A stretch of 64,000 bases of DNA from Pararge aegeria (taxonomy: Eukaryota > Arthropoda > Insecta > Lepidoptera > Nymphalidae), in assembly GCF_905163445.1 (NCBI RefSeq), contig NC_053193.1:6076001-6140000 (forward strand). The letters run 5' to 3'. Below are positions 1-11,020 of the stretch, piece after piece. The position numbers and the translations under genes were made by a program. The notes below the pieces were generated by a model, which did no database searches, was not told where the DNA came from, and saw only the letters and a list, made by a program, of their open reading frames with translations. Positions within the stretch are counted from its first letter, which is position 1. Every line of letters begins with the position of its first letter.

Positions 1-999
1 TATTTTACATATAAGGTTTGTTTGGCTGAATTAAACAAAAATACAATTCCAAAAAATATACCGCGACCCTACGCGTTAACTCGCCCACCGGCACCATGAT
101 CACGTTTTCTCGGAACAGGGTACGTGATGTTGAATACACATTATAGAACAAGGCTATCAAATGCCAAAAACAATATTTAATTCCATTTTCTGAGAATCGT
201 TTTTACAAATAAACTTTCCTCAACTATTTAATCCATTTTAATTGACAACCTAAATACCAATTTGAATCAATGTAACTTGAGAAATGATGGACATTGGAAG
301 AGATGAAATTATTAAATTATTTTACTTATGTCCGATGTCTTTTCACGGGATATAATCTATTTCCTAGCCAAATGTCATTACGATCCGTTCAGCCGTTTAG
401 TCGTGAAAAGGTAAAAATCAATCACAATCTGTTACTTTCGCATTTACAATCTTAGTACGGATTAGACGAGCGGGCATTGAGTTGCGAGTGTACAGCGACT
501 TTGTTTACCCATCTTTGAAATAAACCAAGGTCATAGTCATCATCATTAACATCACCGGCCTATTAACTTTCCATTACTGGGCACATACCTTCTCTCTCAT
601 AATAAACTTCATAGTAAAGTGTCATTTTTACAGCAGTGCCTTTTAGACTAACATTTAAATGTCTTGTTGTTAAAATCCTACAGCTTTTTTAAAGAAAAAA
701 CTACAAGCTGTTCAGCCAGTACCAAATGAGATGCAACCTCGTATTTAAAATCGTCTATTTTTTGTTTCCTCTACAAAATCAAAAAAAGATAGTTTATCTA
801 TAAAACCAATTTATTTAATTTTTATGTAAACGTTATTATTGAAAGCAGTTACTGGTTTGTGTATGACATTACTTCTATTCAAAATACATTAGTAGTTTAA
901 ATCTTCATATAAATAAAATGATTTGACCACCAATCCGGAAACCTAATTCAAGGAAGAATTTGGCAAGAAATCTCTTTGAACTGGTGTAATTCTTTCCAT
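1..999. other. Noncoding, AT-rich, repeat scraps
   Basis: No exon-like sequence seen. A LINE/Helitron-tail module (TTCAGCCGTTTAGTCGTG, near 388-405) and a minus-strand SINE-A scrap (about 532-603) are the only recognisable pieces. Confidence 0.6.
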
Positions 1000-1335
1000 A
1001 CGCAAAAGCTTAGAATTTGTCTCTAGCACCAAAATGTGTTAAAATATCTTTGAATAAAACATGATATCAAGAAATAACATCATGTAGAAAATGACCTTAA
1101 CTGCAATAAGATCTTAAAAACAATAGTTATAAATTAACATCTCAGCTTTATTATCAAATACACAAAAGCTTGGAGTTTTTCTCTAGCAACTATTCACATC
1201 AAGATAATATATTATAATATATTTTAACAAAACACGATAATAAGATATGATAATAAATATACATCATGTAGTCAATTATCTGAACTACAATGAGATCTAA
1301 GATCTTACTCGTATAAAGGAACATCTCAACCAGTT
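1000..1335. repeat. Diverged tandem duplication, about 160-bp unit
   Basis: Unit 1 (about 1000-1146) and unit 2 (about 1160-1335) share, in the same order, CAAAAGCTT, TCTCTAGCA, AACATGATA/AACACGATA, CATCATGTAG, a TGA(C)CT..CTGCAAT-type block and TAAAGGAACATCTCA/TAAATTAACATCTCA. Confidence 0.7.
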
Positions 1336-1646
1336 CACTAAAAATGTTAAGACATGATGTGTACCCTACACTTTATTAGTAAATATAAAATACACATTTG
1401 GGAACACACAAAGTTTATTCATAAATAACAGCGTAATGACATTTATGAAAAACTAAGAATACTTATCTTTATTTAAGTGGCGTGGAGACAGCTCATCCAA
1501 TTACGAGTATAACACAAGATTCGATCCTCTTTCGAGTTACACTGTATTTTATCTATGAAAGTAGGTGGGATACTACGTCCCACCACCTTCCCATCGAATA
1601 TTCTCATATTTTAATATCCAAGGTGGACCTAAGAACCGCAATAACA

Positions 1647-1692
1647 AGTCAATTGTTTAATATATAAATCAGTATATATTAAACAATTGACT
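1647..1692. repeat. Perfect inverted repeat, 20-bp arms, 6-nt spacer
   Basis: Arm 1647-1666 (starting AGTCAATTGTTTAA) is the exact reverse complement of 1673-1692; the spacer is AATCAG. Confidence 0.95.
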
Positions 1693-1709
1693 ATACTCGT
1701 ATATAAAAT

Positions 1710-1815
1710 AATAATAAATAAATATACTACGACAATACACACATCGCCCTTTAGCCCCAATTTAAGCGTAACTTGTGTTATGGGTACTAAGATGACTGAT
1801 GAATATTTTTATATA
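1710..1815 (-). mobile_element. SINE-B, 3' fragment
   Basis: Reverse complement of the tail seen at 38640-38720: TACGACAATACACACATCGC, then AGCGTAACTTGTGTTATGGG and TACTAAGATGACTGATGAAT. Confidence 0.8.
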
Positions 1816-2029
1816 TAATATACATATATACTTAGAATATACATATATAAACACCCAAATAACAACATATATATAACAAATATAAATCATTATTCAATAA
1901 GGATGATTTCTTGGCCTCTAACTATATTCTAACACACTCTAAGATGGTAGCGATGCTAGAGTTTGTGTTGTTAAACCTTTACTCTAAATCAGTTTCTATG
2001 CGACATGGTACTGATATTCTGAATGGCAC

Positions 2030-2174
2030 AGATTTGTCGGTATTTGGCCACGGCCGACCACTCATACCAGAGAAAATTCAGGTACTCCAAGTTCCCAAAT
2101 TGGCACTGCCAGGTTCCGATCGCTGGACCTTCCACTTTATAAGACTACTGTACCAGGGAGGTCGTCGTTTCTAA
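2030..2174 (-). mobile_element. SINE-C fragment, minus orientation
   Basis: Carries the reverse complement of the SINE-C head and middle: GGCCACGGCCGA, GAGAAAATTC, CCCAAATTGGCACTGCC, TCCGATCGCTGGACC. Open frames across it are incidental. Confidence 0.75.
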
Positions 2175-2367
2175 TTTTGAATATAGGCCAACACATTATT
2201 ACGAGGCAATATATTACACCTAACATCATAGAAGCATCTTGTATCGAAGCCACAATTGATCGTTAGGAATGTTATGCATCGTAACTTATAGATATGGTTA
2301 AAACACGTGCTTATGCCTTAGGAACTTTATTTGGAGATGTGACATAAAACTATTTAGCGTAAACGTA

Positions 2368-2466
2368 TAGTCATCATATCAACCCATCACCGGCTCACTA
2401 CTGGGCACGGGTCTCCTTCCACGGTGAGAAGGGTTCAGGTCACAGACGACCTTGAGGATTCTGGAC
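2368..2466 (-). mobile_element. SINE-A fragment, minus orientation
   Basis: TCATCATATCAACCCATCAC then CACTACTGGGCACGGGTCTC match the reverse complement of the SINE-A 3' end. Confidence 0.75.
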
Positions 2467-2632
2467 CTTGAGGTTTGTTTTTTTTTTACTACAGTAACCT
2501 TTTACTGCTGTCTGCTGAGCAATTCCAGTATCCAATTATATTTACCGAAATTTCACAAAATTAGAACAGAGCTATACCAGATAGTACAAATTCTCCACTA
2601 AAAAGATTTACTAATATGACTTCAGATATGAA

Positions 2633-2850
2633 AGATTTATTGTGAAAAATCGACAAAATCTTTCATCCACTATCCCGAAGGAACCGTATCGTTTTTCTGT
2701 ATATAAAATAGCTTAAAAAACACAACTCGAAATTATATCCAATGAAATCTATTCAGTAGTTTCTACCTGATACGCGAATAGATAGACAGAAAGCAATAGA
2801 TTCCTTCAGGATAGTGAATGAAAGATTTTGTCGACGTTCACTATAAATTT
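2633..2850. mobile_element. Foldback (MITE-like) element, about 65-bp terminal inverted repeats
   Basis: The left arm contains CGACAAAATCTTTCATCCAC followed by TATCCCGAAGGAA, and the right arm carries its reverse complement with a few changes (TTCCTTCAGGATAGTGAATG then AAAGATTTTGTCG). Similarity extends inward to TTTCTGT. The centre holds a common lepidopteran repeat module (CAGTAGTTTCTACCTGAT). Confidence 0.75.
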
Positions 2851-5690
2851 GCATGTCAAATATGGAATTTTGGGTTCTTCACCAAATTGTTTTGTGGGTT
2901 TATTTTAAGATCAAGAGCAGTTTAAAACTTTTTGATAAACAAATAGATAAAACTATCACCATTGTTTCAATGTTATTAAATATCTATGTATGAGGATTTA
3001 TCCTGACTTACAGATATTTATGCCTGAGTTCGATGTTGCTATATGTTATGAGTTCCTTACGAATACAAAGAGTTGCTTTAAAAAGCCCCACAGCTTTGGT
3101 TTTAGGTTAACGAGTATAAACACCACTATCATCTCACAATGATGCAAGAAAATATGTATGAACGCTTTTGATAGGATTATTTAAATAAAGAAGTTTGAGT
3201 TAAAGAAGTTGGAAATAGTCCAAATAAACCAACCATTGTTTCCTTTGCTTCGAGCCAAATCGACGACCGCTTTACGAAACCACAATTTTATGCAAATGCA
3301 AAATGCATGAATCAGAAAACCTTGCGATCGTCAACTTGTCAACAGGGAAATAGCTTCACCGTATTCAATTTAAATTGACTCTCTAAATCGAGCGTAAATG
3401 TATTGAGAATTTTTAACAACCAATAAAATTCGATAACGTTATCAATTCTTTCGTGCAACAAGGATATATTATATCACGATCTCCACAATGGCCTGAATAT
3501 TGTTTTCGTGCTTGAAATAATAAAGAAGTATGCGGAAGCTCACCAGCAAGAACTTCTCGAACATATTAATCAAGAGGCCTCAATGCTTTTCAATAACGAA
3601 CATTTAGTGCGAAGGCTTAAAAGGAAAACCCCTTTGAGCTAGAGAAGTTCAGTCACGATTAGTGTAGTGTAAATCAGTACAAGTAGTACGTTTACGTGAA
3701 CAATGCATACGTAAATCATAGTTTGAGACCGAGTTAAGTCATGGACTATATCTTAGTTGTAACAATTAAGAAGTAGAAGTTTAAGTTAAATCCAAGTTAC
3801 TCATTAGTCAAATAAATAGGCTAGATTGTAATAGCATCTCACTGATGCTTTATGGTCGAAAAAAAACAAAGATATAAAGTAGTCTTTATATCTTTATAAC
3901 TATTTTATATTATAAACTTTATACGTAGGATATTACATGTATATAAAAGATCATGCGTTTGCGTAGAAGATGCACCGTGAAATTATGAATTTTTTCACAC
4001 AGTGCCTTTAGCCGTCTCCAAAAAAGCGGGCAGAAGCCATTTTGCCTTAAGATAATTTTTTTTCGTTTGGTTTGTAACTGATAGCTGATAACACACGCTG
4101 CACTTGCTTATCACCTCAAATTTTGTGACAGCGTCGCCGGGGGTGGGGAAGCGCAAAAGCTCGCCAGGAATTGAGCTTCAGGCCTGGATAACATCAGGTG
4201 TAGTTCTGGTTAGGCAAAGGAGGATGCAATGGAGGATGCAAAAGGATATGCAAATTTGTGGCATAACAAGTATGTTGGATTTATTTTTTGTTGACTTAAG
4301 AGCTTAGTTTACTTTGCGCAAATGCGTTCTATTGTGATTATAAACGGGACCGACAGCCTGACGTGCTCTCAGAGACAGTGTTTTGGCAATCTGTCTGTTT
4401 AATGTTAGTCCATATTATCTCCGAAAATTCATCTCCGAAACTTTACAAGACTCATGCCGCAAATCATAAGAAATATATCAAGCAGATCATTTTTGGGTTT
4501 AGAAAGTAGAGTCACGAAGTTTTTGAAATAATACACTGAATGTTGATGAACGTTTTATTTTATATTTAGCTCGAAATAAACAGTAAATAAAAACACGCCC
4601 AACTTGCATGCATTTCAATTCATATTTATTTAATTTTATACTTTTCTATTTGTGTGGTTCTACTTTATGGAAATTGTTGTCAATTTTAGATTAGACAATA
4701 TATATGTAAGCTTATACGATTATAAGCTTAGAATACAAAAAAAATTACAAATTCTGTGTTTATCAGTTTTTTTATTGACATCACGCTACGAACCTTTGAA
4801 GTTGATCATGAGAGCGTTGATGCGACGCAGTGGGTCGAAGAATGAAAGTGCGTTTGCGTTAAAACTTAGCATTAGACGCGGAATAATATGTGAAGAACCG
4901 TAAGTGGGTAAAAAATTAATGCGTGTGTCGCAAATGGTGTCACCGAAGTAGATTTTCTTCGATCGCCTCAGTATGTAAAAGTGGTTAAAAAATATAAGAA
5001 AGTCCCATAAGAAAAGTAAAGATTTATAAATATCCTACTGATAGTTCCAAAGATAAGCGCCTTCAAGTTAACAAACAGAAAAACAAACCCTTAAGCTTTT
5101 ATTTATATTTACATAGAAAAGATATAGAAAGATGTCAATTAACCGTGATGTCGCTTACGTTATATAACGAAAGTACAAGAAGAAAAATCGTTGTTAAAAC
5201 TCTATGAGCCAGAAGCTCTATGCAAAACATGTGTGCGTATAAATAGCTAATTCGAGCTTTATGATTACTGCATGCCAATGACTTTGAAACCATTTTAATG
5301 TGTTTGTATATATAAGTCAGCTGATGTCACTTCCGGCGCCCGGCCGCGTTTTCGCCGCGATATCCGTCAATCTGACATACATTGCCACTGCATTATATCA
5401 ATATGGCAATAGCGGGAATAATTATTTATGTTTAAAAAAGTTTTTTACCTACTCTTGGACTCTCTATACTAATATTATAAATGAAAAAAATTCTGTTACT
5501 TTATAACTGTCTGTTGATTTCTTTAGCACAACAACTGCACTGATCTCGGCGAAATTTGCGGCCACATATGGGCCCTTGGTTTGCATGAGACAACGACGTT
5601 AGAATCCAAAAGATTAACCGTTTTCGCGGAATATTAAATAACAACAAGTATCAACTATGTACTTGTAGACTAATAAAAAGGCTTGTCATA
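2851..5690. other. Noncoding stretch, nothing assigned
   Basis: AT-rich sequence with scattered stops in all frames. The short open frames here have no recognisable domain or composition bias. A 12-bp inverted repeat (AAAGATATAAAG, 3868-3879 with 3884-3895) is the only structure noted. Confidence 0.6.
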
Positions 5691-5694
5691 CTTG

Positions 5695-5932
5695 TCATCA
5701 TCATCATGTCAACCCATTACCGGCCCACTACAGGTCTCCTCCCACAATGAGGAGGGGTTAAGGCCGTCGACCACCACGACTTTGTAAACATTATGGAGAA
5801 CTCTCAGGCATGCAGGTTTCCTCACTATGTTTTCCTTTACCGTCGAAGCAAGTGATATTATAATTGCTTAAAATGCACGTAACTTAAACTAAGAAAAGTT
5901 AAATATGCTGGGATTCGAACTCTCCCCGCTTT
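5695..5932 (-). mobile_element. SINE-A, minus orientation
   Basis: Reverse complement order: TCAACCCATTACCGGCCCAC, GGAGAACTCTCAGGCATGCA, TTTCCTCAC..TTTTCCTTTACC, then AGTGATATTATAATTGCTTA and TGGGATTCGAAC (box-B region of the tRNA head). Confidence 0.85.
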
Positions 5933-5935
5933 TAC

Positions 5936-6130
5936 GCGATATCGATCGGAACACTGAATCGCTTGACGACAAGTATGTGTCGATATGGTGGTACCTATGG
6001 CCAAAGGCTGCCAAAAACCGAACCAGGGAAAATTCAGAAATTATAAATTCCCAAATTGCCCTAGCCGGAGATCGAATCCTGGACCTCCCACTTGTAACCC
6101 ACAACGCTCAGAACTGCGCCATGCATTATA
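5936..6130 (-). mobile_element. SINE-C, minus orientation, abutting SINE-A
   Basis: CGGAACACTGAATCGCTTGA, GGCCAAAGGCTGCC, TATAAATTCCCAAATTGCC and ATCGAATCCTGGACC are the reverse complement of SINE-C middle and head. Confidence 0.85.
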
Positions 6131-6187
6131 GTTTGTTGTTTTTACATTATAATATTATTTATTAATTCTCATTTAAAACTATTTATC

Positions 6188-6300
6188 TCTATCGTCATTA
6201 TGAACCGATAACTGGCTCGCTTCAGTCACGGTTCTCTTCTCAGAATAAGAAGTCTTTGTTAAGACCGTGTCCACCATGCTGTCTGTGGCGTGCACTTCAT
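6188..6300 (-). mobile_element. SINE-A 3' fragment, minus orientation
   Basis: Diverged reverse complement of the SINE-A 3' end: GAACCGATAACTGGCTCGCT, ACGGTTCTCTTCTCAG, AAGACCGTGTCCACCATGCT. Confidence 0.65.
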
Positions 6301-7758
6301 TCATGCACAAAAGCACTGCCTACACTAAAATTTATGTATAATTACTCATATAGGAGGATTTTTGCCGTTTTATGCAATTTTCCTACTACGCATACCCTGG
6401 TAAGAAACCCGATGCACGCCAATGAATGCTGTCTAAGTGCGGATTTTTTTTTTTAATGCCAAGCAAGTGATATTTATTTGTACAAAATAATTACACTATA
6501 AAATCATATGACTTCAAATTATTATACTTTCAAACTAGTTCAAAATTCAAATTTTAAAAATATTTAAATTCAAAAGTTAAAATGGTTTGCAAAAACCATA
6601 TTCAACAATTCTAAATAGAAAACATGAAATTCCTATATGGCAGTCTCTTTGATGCTCTAAAAAGGTGTTTTTAAAAAGAGGTTCATTGAAAAGAAGTATC
6701 GCCGTGGAGTTCAAGTATTTAAAATGTTAAACGAAATATGGGTAAATAGTAAATACTACCTAACTGTATTATTTATTGCTATATTAATATTAGATGAAAA
6801 TAAACAAGTAAATACTTGATTATGCTTCCTTAAAATTGACATTATTATGTTTCATCGAAAAATTTAACTTCATTGTACAGAAAATTTAATTTCACATTCA
6901 GCGCTTTTAAAACTAGAGTGTGAAAAACTCCGTGTACTCCAAAGTTTTAGCGTGAAAATGTTGCCACATTAAACGCACAGAGTCCTTTGACGTTCTCAAA
7001 GGAAAACTCTGAAAGAGATTTTGCGTTGACTGCCTGAATAGAAATGTCCAAACATTTTGTATTTTTATTGCAAAAATGTTACTCGGTGCTAGGCATTCCA
7101 TTTGCCAATAAATATGTTAAACCGTTGGATTTCTAAATGGCATTTAATGGCACATAAAGTTGCTCAAAATATTTGCTAATAATAAATTAGAGCGTAGTAT
7201 ATTAAATGGCATTTTTATGGCACATAGTGATGTCATATAAATTGTGAACGAGGAATGAGGAAGATTTTATGTGAAACTCACATTTTGCCTGCTACTATGC
7301 CCGTATCTATAGAATTATAATATAAATGATCAAGCCACAATAAATCTGCCTAAGGTAAGCGCGCATTTTTTTTTAATTGATACCGCATCGATCCTCATAT
7401 TAAATAAATCATTAGAGGTCGATTCATGTGCCTCTACTGGAATAGCTTAATACCTAAAGCTTATTCTATCACAGAATAATATGTTCAGGACTGAATTAAA
7501 ACAATAATAATCGAAATACAAATTGACAACACAAGGCACCTATTATATCATCCAAAAATAGCAACAGGAACTTCGTACTCTCCAATATGTTAATGTTATC
7601 ATAAATAGAATGTAGGAAGTTGGTAGCTTTATTTCCAAAATTATATAACTTGTATTCAAATGGTAAAGTTGTAAATGTATCTTTATTTACTAATTTAAAC
7701 AAGTACCGTTGATTCCTGCGCATTTATTCATAAAACTTCTTACACACACTATATACTA
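6301..7758. other. Noncoding stretch, nothing assigned
   Basis: No coding or RNA signal recognised. Two near-identical phrases (AAATGGCATTTAATGGCACA near 7135 and AAATGGCATTTTTATGGCAC near 7203) suggest a small local duplication. Confidence 0.5.
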
Positions 7759-7759
7759 C

Positions 7760-8036
7760 ACACATCAAATTAACCCATTACCGATCTACTACAGGGCACG
7801 AGCCTCCTCTCACAATGGGAAGAGTTTAGACCGTAGTCCACCACGCTGGCCCTGTGCGGATTGGTGCGGATTCACACGCCTTTGAGAACATTATGGAGAA
7901 CTCTCTGACAAGCAGGTTTACTCACGAAATTTCCTTCACCGTTTTAGCAAGTGATATTTAATTGCTTATAACTCACATAACTTAGAAAACTTAGATGTGC
8001 GAATCCCAGATTCCAACTCGGCACCCCGAAGGTGTA
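7760..8036 (-). mobile_element. SINE-A, near full length, minus orientation
   Basis: TTAACCCATTACCGATCTAC, CACGCTGGCCCTGTGCGGAT, ACATTATGGAGAACTCTCTG, TTCCTTCACCGTTTTAGCAA and TGCGAATCCCAGATTCC follow the SINE-A order in reverse complement. Confidence 0.85.
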
Positions 8037-8094
8037 GCCAAAATGTAGACGAGTCTTACATCGCTGTCTACATCTACTTACTTGACCTGATATT

Positions 8095-8400
8095 TTTTTT
8101 ATTCCACTACAATTTAGCCCGTGACTGAAATCTCATCTTCTCGTAAGTGATGATTCAGTCCGGCTAACCTGTTAGGGTTATGGCAGTAATCTTATCAGTT
8201 TCGACTCGACATCTTACCGGAACACTAAACCTTTTAGCGGCACGTCTTAATCAGTAGTGTTGTAACTGGTCACGGCCGAAGCCACCAAAGTGCAGAGAAA
8301 ATTCCGAAATTATAAATTTCTAAATTACCGCTCCCGGTAACCGAACCCGTACCTCCCGTTTAAAACCACAGCGCTCATCGCTACGCCAGGGAGGTCGTCA
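8095..8400 (-). mobile_element. SINE-C, near full length, minus orientation
   Basis: Starts with the T/A-rich tail (ATTCCACTACAATTTAGCCC) and runs through GGTTATGGCAGTAATC, TTTTAGCGGCACG, GGTCACGGCCGAAG, TATAAATTTCTAAATTACCG to the tRNA-like head with CGCTACGCCAGGGAGGTCG. Confidence 0.85.
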
Positions 8401-9542
8401 AAAATTATATTTTCAGGCATTGCCCTGATATTTTCCGCAGGGACTTCATAAAGCAAGTTACAATCTGATTCTGTCGTAGGTCGGATGTCGGACCTAGACG
8501 CACGTTTACGCACGGCTGACTCTCACCCAGTGTGCGAGCTCCCAACAACGGGAATTGCGGTGTGTAATTGTACAGAATACTCAATTTGGTGCACAGGTAA
8601 ACGTAGCGAAAGTTGGCCCAGTCTAGTGGTTTATTTTGAGCTTGCTGAGTGCAGACAGAGGTAGCGTAGGCAGATAACAATGAAAGTGGAAAATGTTCGA
8701 ATAAATAATAAATAAACGTGTTGTTCCTGTGGTACCTTAGTTGTAGCCATTTCCTGCTTCATCAACAAAGCTTTAAGCGAGAAGAGCTCCGATACGTTAC
8801 AACCGTAAATTAGTGGATGTATTCGAATTTGCTTACTTATGTAATAAATACCAAAGCGTGTAAGCATGGAGAGGTTAGACATATTAGCATTTGTCTTATA
8901 GACTTCAACCTAGTAACCTCCGTACCGACGAAAATGTGCGCCCTGCATCCATCTAACTAAGACACAGATGTAAAACCTCATGAGCTGAACACACTGGCAA
9001 CTAAGCCCTATCAGACCGAAGCACAACTAGGCTTCATGTTGGCAGAAATAAACATGGCGGTAGGAAGAACTTGCCGGGCGAGCTCTATCACGAAAAAACT
9101 CATTTACTTCTTAAGTACGTAAATGCTAACAATACTCCAACACTATAGTGTGATATTATAGCGTTTTCTGAACTATTTGAACTATCACATAAACGTGCAG
9201 CACGCAATTACAAAAGCTTATGAAATGCCATGAACTCGATTAACGAGTATCGAAATATTTATGAAATTGGTCTCGATTACAAAACTTTCCAGCTCATTTG
9301 GTGGGAAGTTTACGTCGCGTTAGCTGAAGCGCATTCAAAATATGATTAGCCTTTTATTAGATCCCACAACAATAAGTAATTTTTAAACTCCGCAGAATTA
9401 ATGTATGTACGATTATTATATGTAACTTCATCTTACTCATGTTTACTACTGATCTCTTAGGGGAGAGGGATTAAGCACTCATCTCACTCACTTACTACGG
9501 CAATATGGACTGTCAGGCTTTGACCATTACCCATCTAAGGTA
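8401..9542. other. Noncoding stretch, nothing assigned
   Basis: Overlapping minus-strand open frames at 8325-8882 lack any recognised motif and run into SINE-C, so I do not call them genes. Confidence 0.5.
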
Positions 9543-10345
9543 TAAAGTACTTTCTGAATTCAAATTAATAAAATAAATGAAATTTCAGTTTATAAAAAAG
9601 AACAATCAATAGCCTATAACAATGTACTGCCGGACTAAAGACCTCTCCTGAAAGCAGGTTTTGCCCATAACCACCAGATGGTTTTGTGATGGTAGTCAGA
9701 GTACGCTGCTGCCTGGTGTCGGTTATATTCCCTGAGTAGCTTTGTACGACACCTAAGGAAAAAGAGCGGGTGGTGACAACTGTATTCAGATCTTCCGTCA
9801 CCGCACGGCACTGCCGGCACCACAAGATTAAACGTTATTGGTCGATATTTTGTAAATGAAATACACATACCCAAAGTAAAGTTGGATGGCACGGTGAATT
9901 GTCAGATCGTCAATATACAAAAAAAGCACTGAGTATTCCTTTATCGCTATACTTTCTAAATACTTTAAATTTATAAAATAAATGAGTTTTCAGTTTATAA
10001 AAAAAGAATAACCAATAAACTATAACAGTCTACTGCTCTCTGCTTGAGACCTCTCCTGAAAGGAGGTTTAGCCTATAACAACCACGCTGGGCAGATGGTT
10101 TGGTGATCGCACTAGATGGTAGTATAGTAACACAGAGAACGCTGCTGCCCGGTGTCCGTTATATTCCCTCAGTGAGATGTGGTGACCAACTGTATCTGCC
10201 GTCACCATAATGTTAAACGTGATAACTCGATATTTTGTTAATAGAATACCACATACTACATCCCAAAGTAAAGTTGGATGACACGGTGACTTGCCAGATC
10301 GTCAATATACAAAAAAAACACTGAGTATTCCTTCATAGCTATGCG
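9543..10345. repeat. Tandem pair of family E repeat, about 400-bp units
   Basis: Units of about 9543-9949 and 9950-10345 share AATAAAATAAATGA, TTTCAGTTTATAAAAAA, GACCTCTCCTGAAAG, GTGTCSGTTATATTCCCT, CCCAAAGTAAAGTTGGATG and CGTCAATATACAAAAAAA..CACTGAGTATTCCTT in the same order. The core also occurs at 38274-38462. Confidence 0.85.
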
Positions 10346-10844
10346 ACATAAAAAAGACAAGTACGTTGGCCTAGTTTTGTTTACCCTCTTCCATCTAATG
10401 ACCTGTGAAATCCGTCGGCCACCTTCGAACCTTTTCGAGTCGTGAAAAAATAACTAAGCAACCTTTTATCTTTCTTTGGGCTCAGACTAGCTGTTTTATT
10501 ATTTATCTACCTAAGGGCTTATAAAATATTCGGTAGTCTATTTCGTGATTCAGCAAAGAAATTCAGCTAACAAGTTAGATGAAGAAATTAGGTTAGCAAG
10601 TTCTTTCCACTACACAAGTTGCCTTTGACTACATTGTCACCGACTGGTGACCTGGTGTGGACACCGTGTAATATGGTGGTCCAGCGGTTTCTATGCTTAA
10701 CGGTGCACTAAAGCTTAAGCCACCCACCTGAAAAATTTCGCTTGGGCATAGGTTGTTGTTAGGATTTTCACAATCCTTGAATGGTAATGGGTCGATGTGA
10801 TGAGGATGAGTAATAGATATTTTTGCTACAGAGCTCATCTGGCC
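10346..10844. other. Noncoding stretch, nothing assigned
   Basis: No exon or repeat recognised with confidence. Confidence 0.5.
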
Positions 10845-11020
10845 CTTGTTGCATTGCTGTGTTCTGGTCTGAAGTACGTGGTTGCTGGTGTAATTACAGG
10901 CACGTGAGCCTTAATACCTAGGTACGCCTCAAATTGATGGACACAGGGCGGTATGTTGCAGGACGTGCTCCTTGCATGCCCTGTGAAGTGTTGTTCTGTT
11001 TATGGGCGATGAGTTGTTCT
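10845..11020 (+). mobile_element. Family D repeat (LINE 3'-tail type)
   Basis: TCTGGTCTGAAGTACGTGGT, GGTGTAATTACAGGCACGTG, TGATGGACACAGGGCGG and GCCCTGTGAAGTGTTGTTCT recur in the same order at 14862-15130 and 21660-21840. Confidence 0.75.

Noticed and set aside
8325..8882. Overlapping minus-strand open frames
   Set aside because: One frame runs into SINE-C sequence; the others have no motif.
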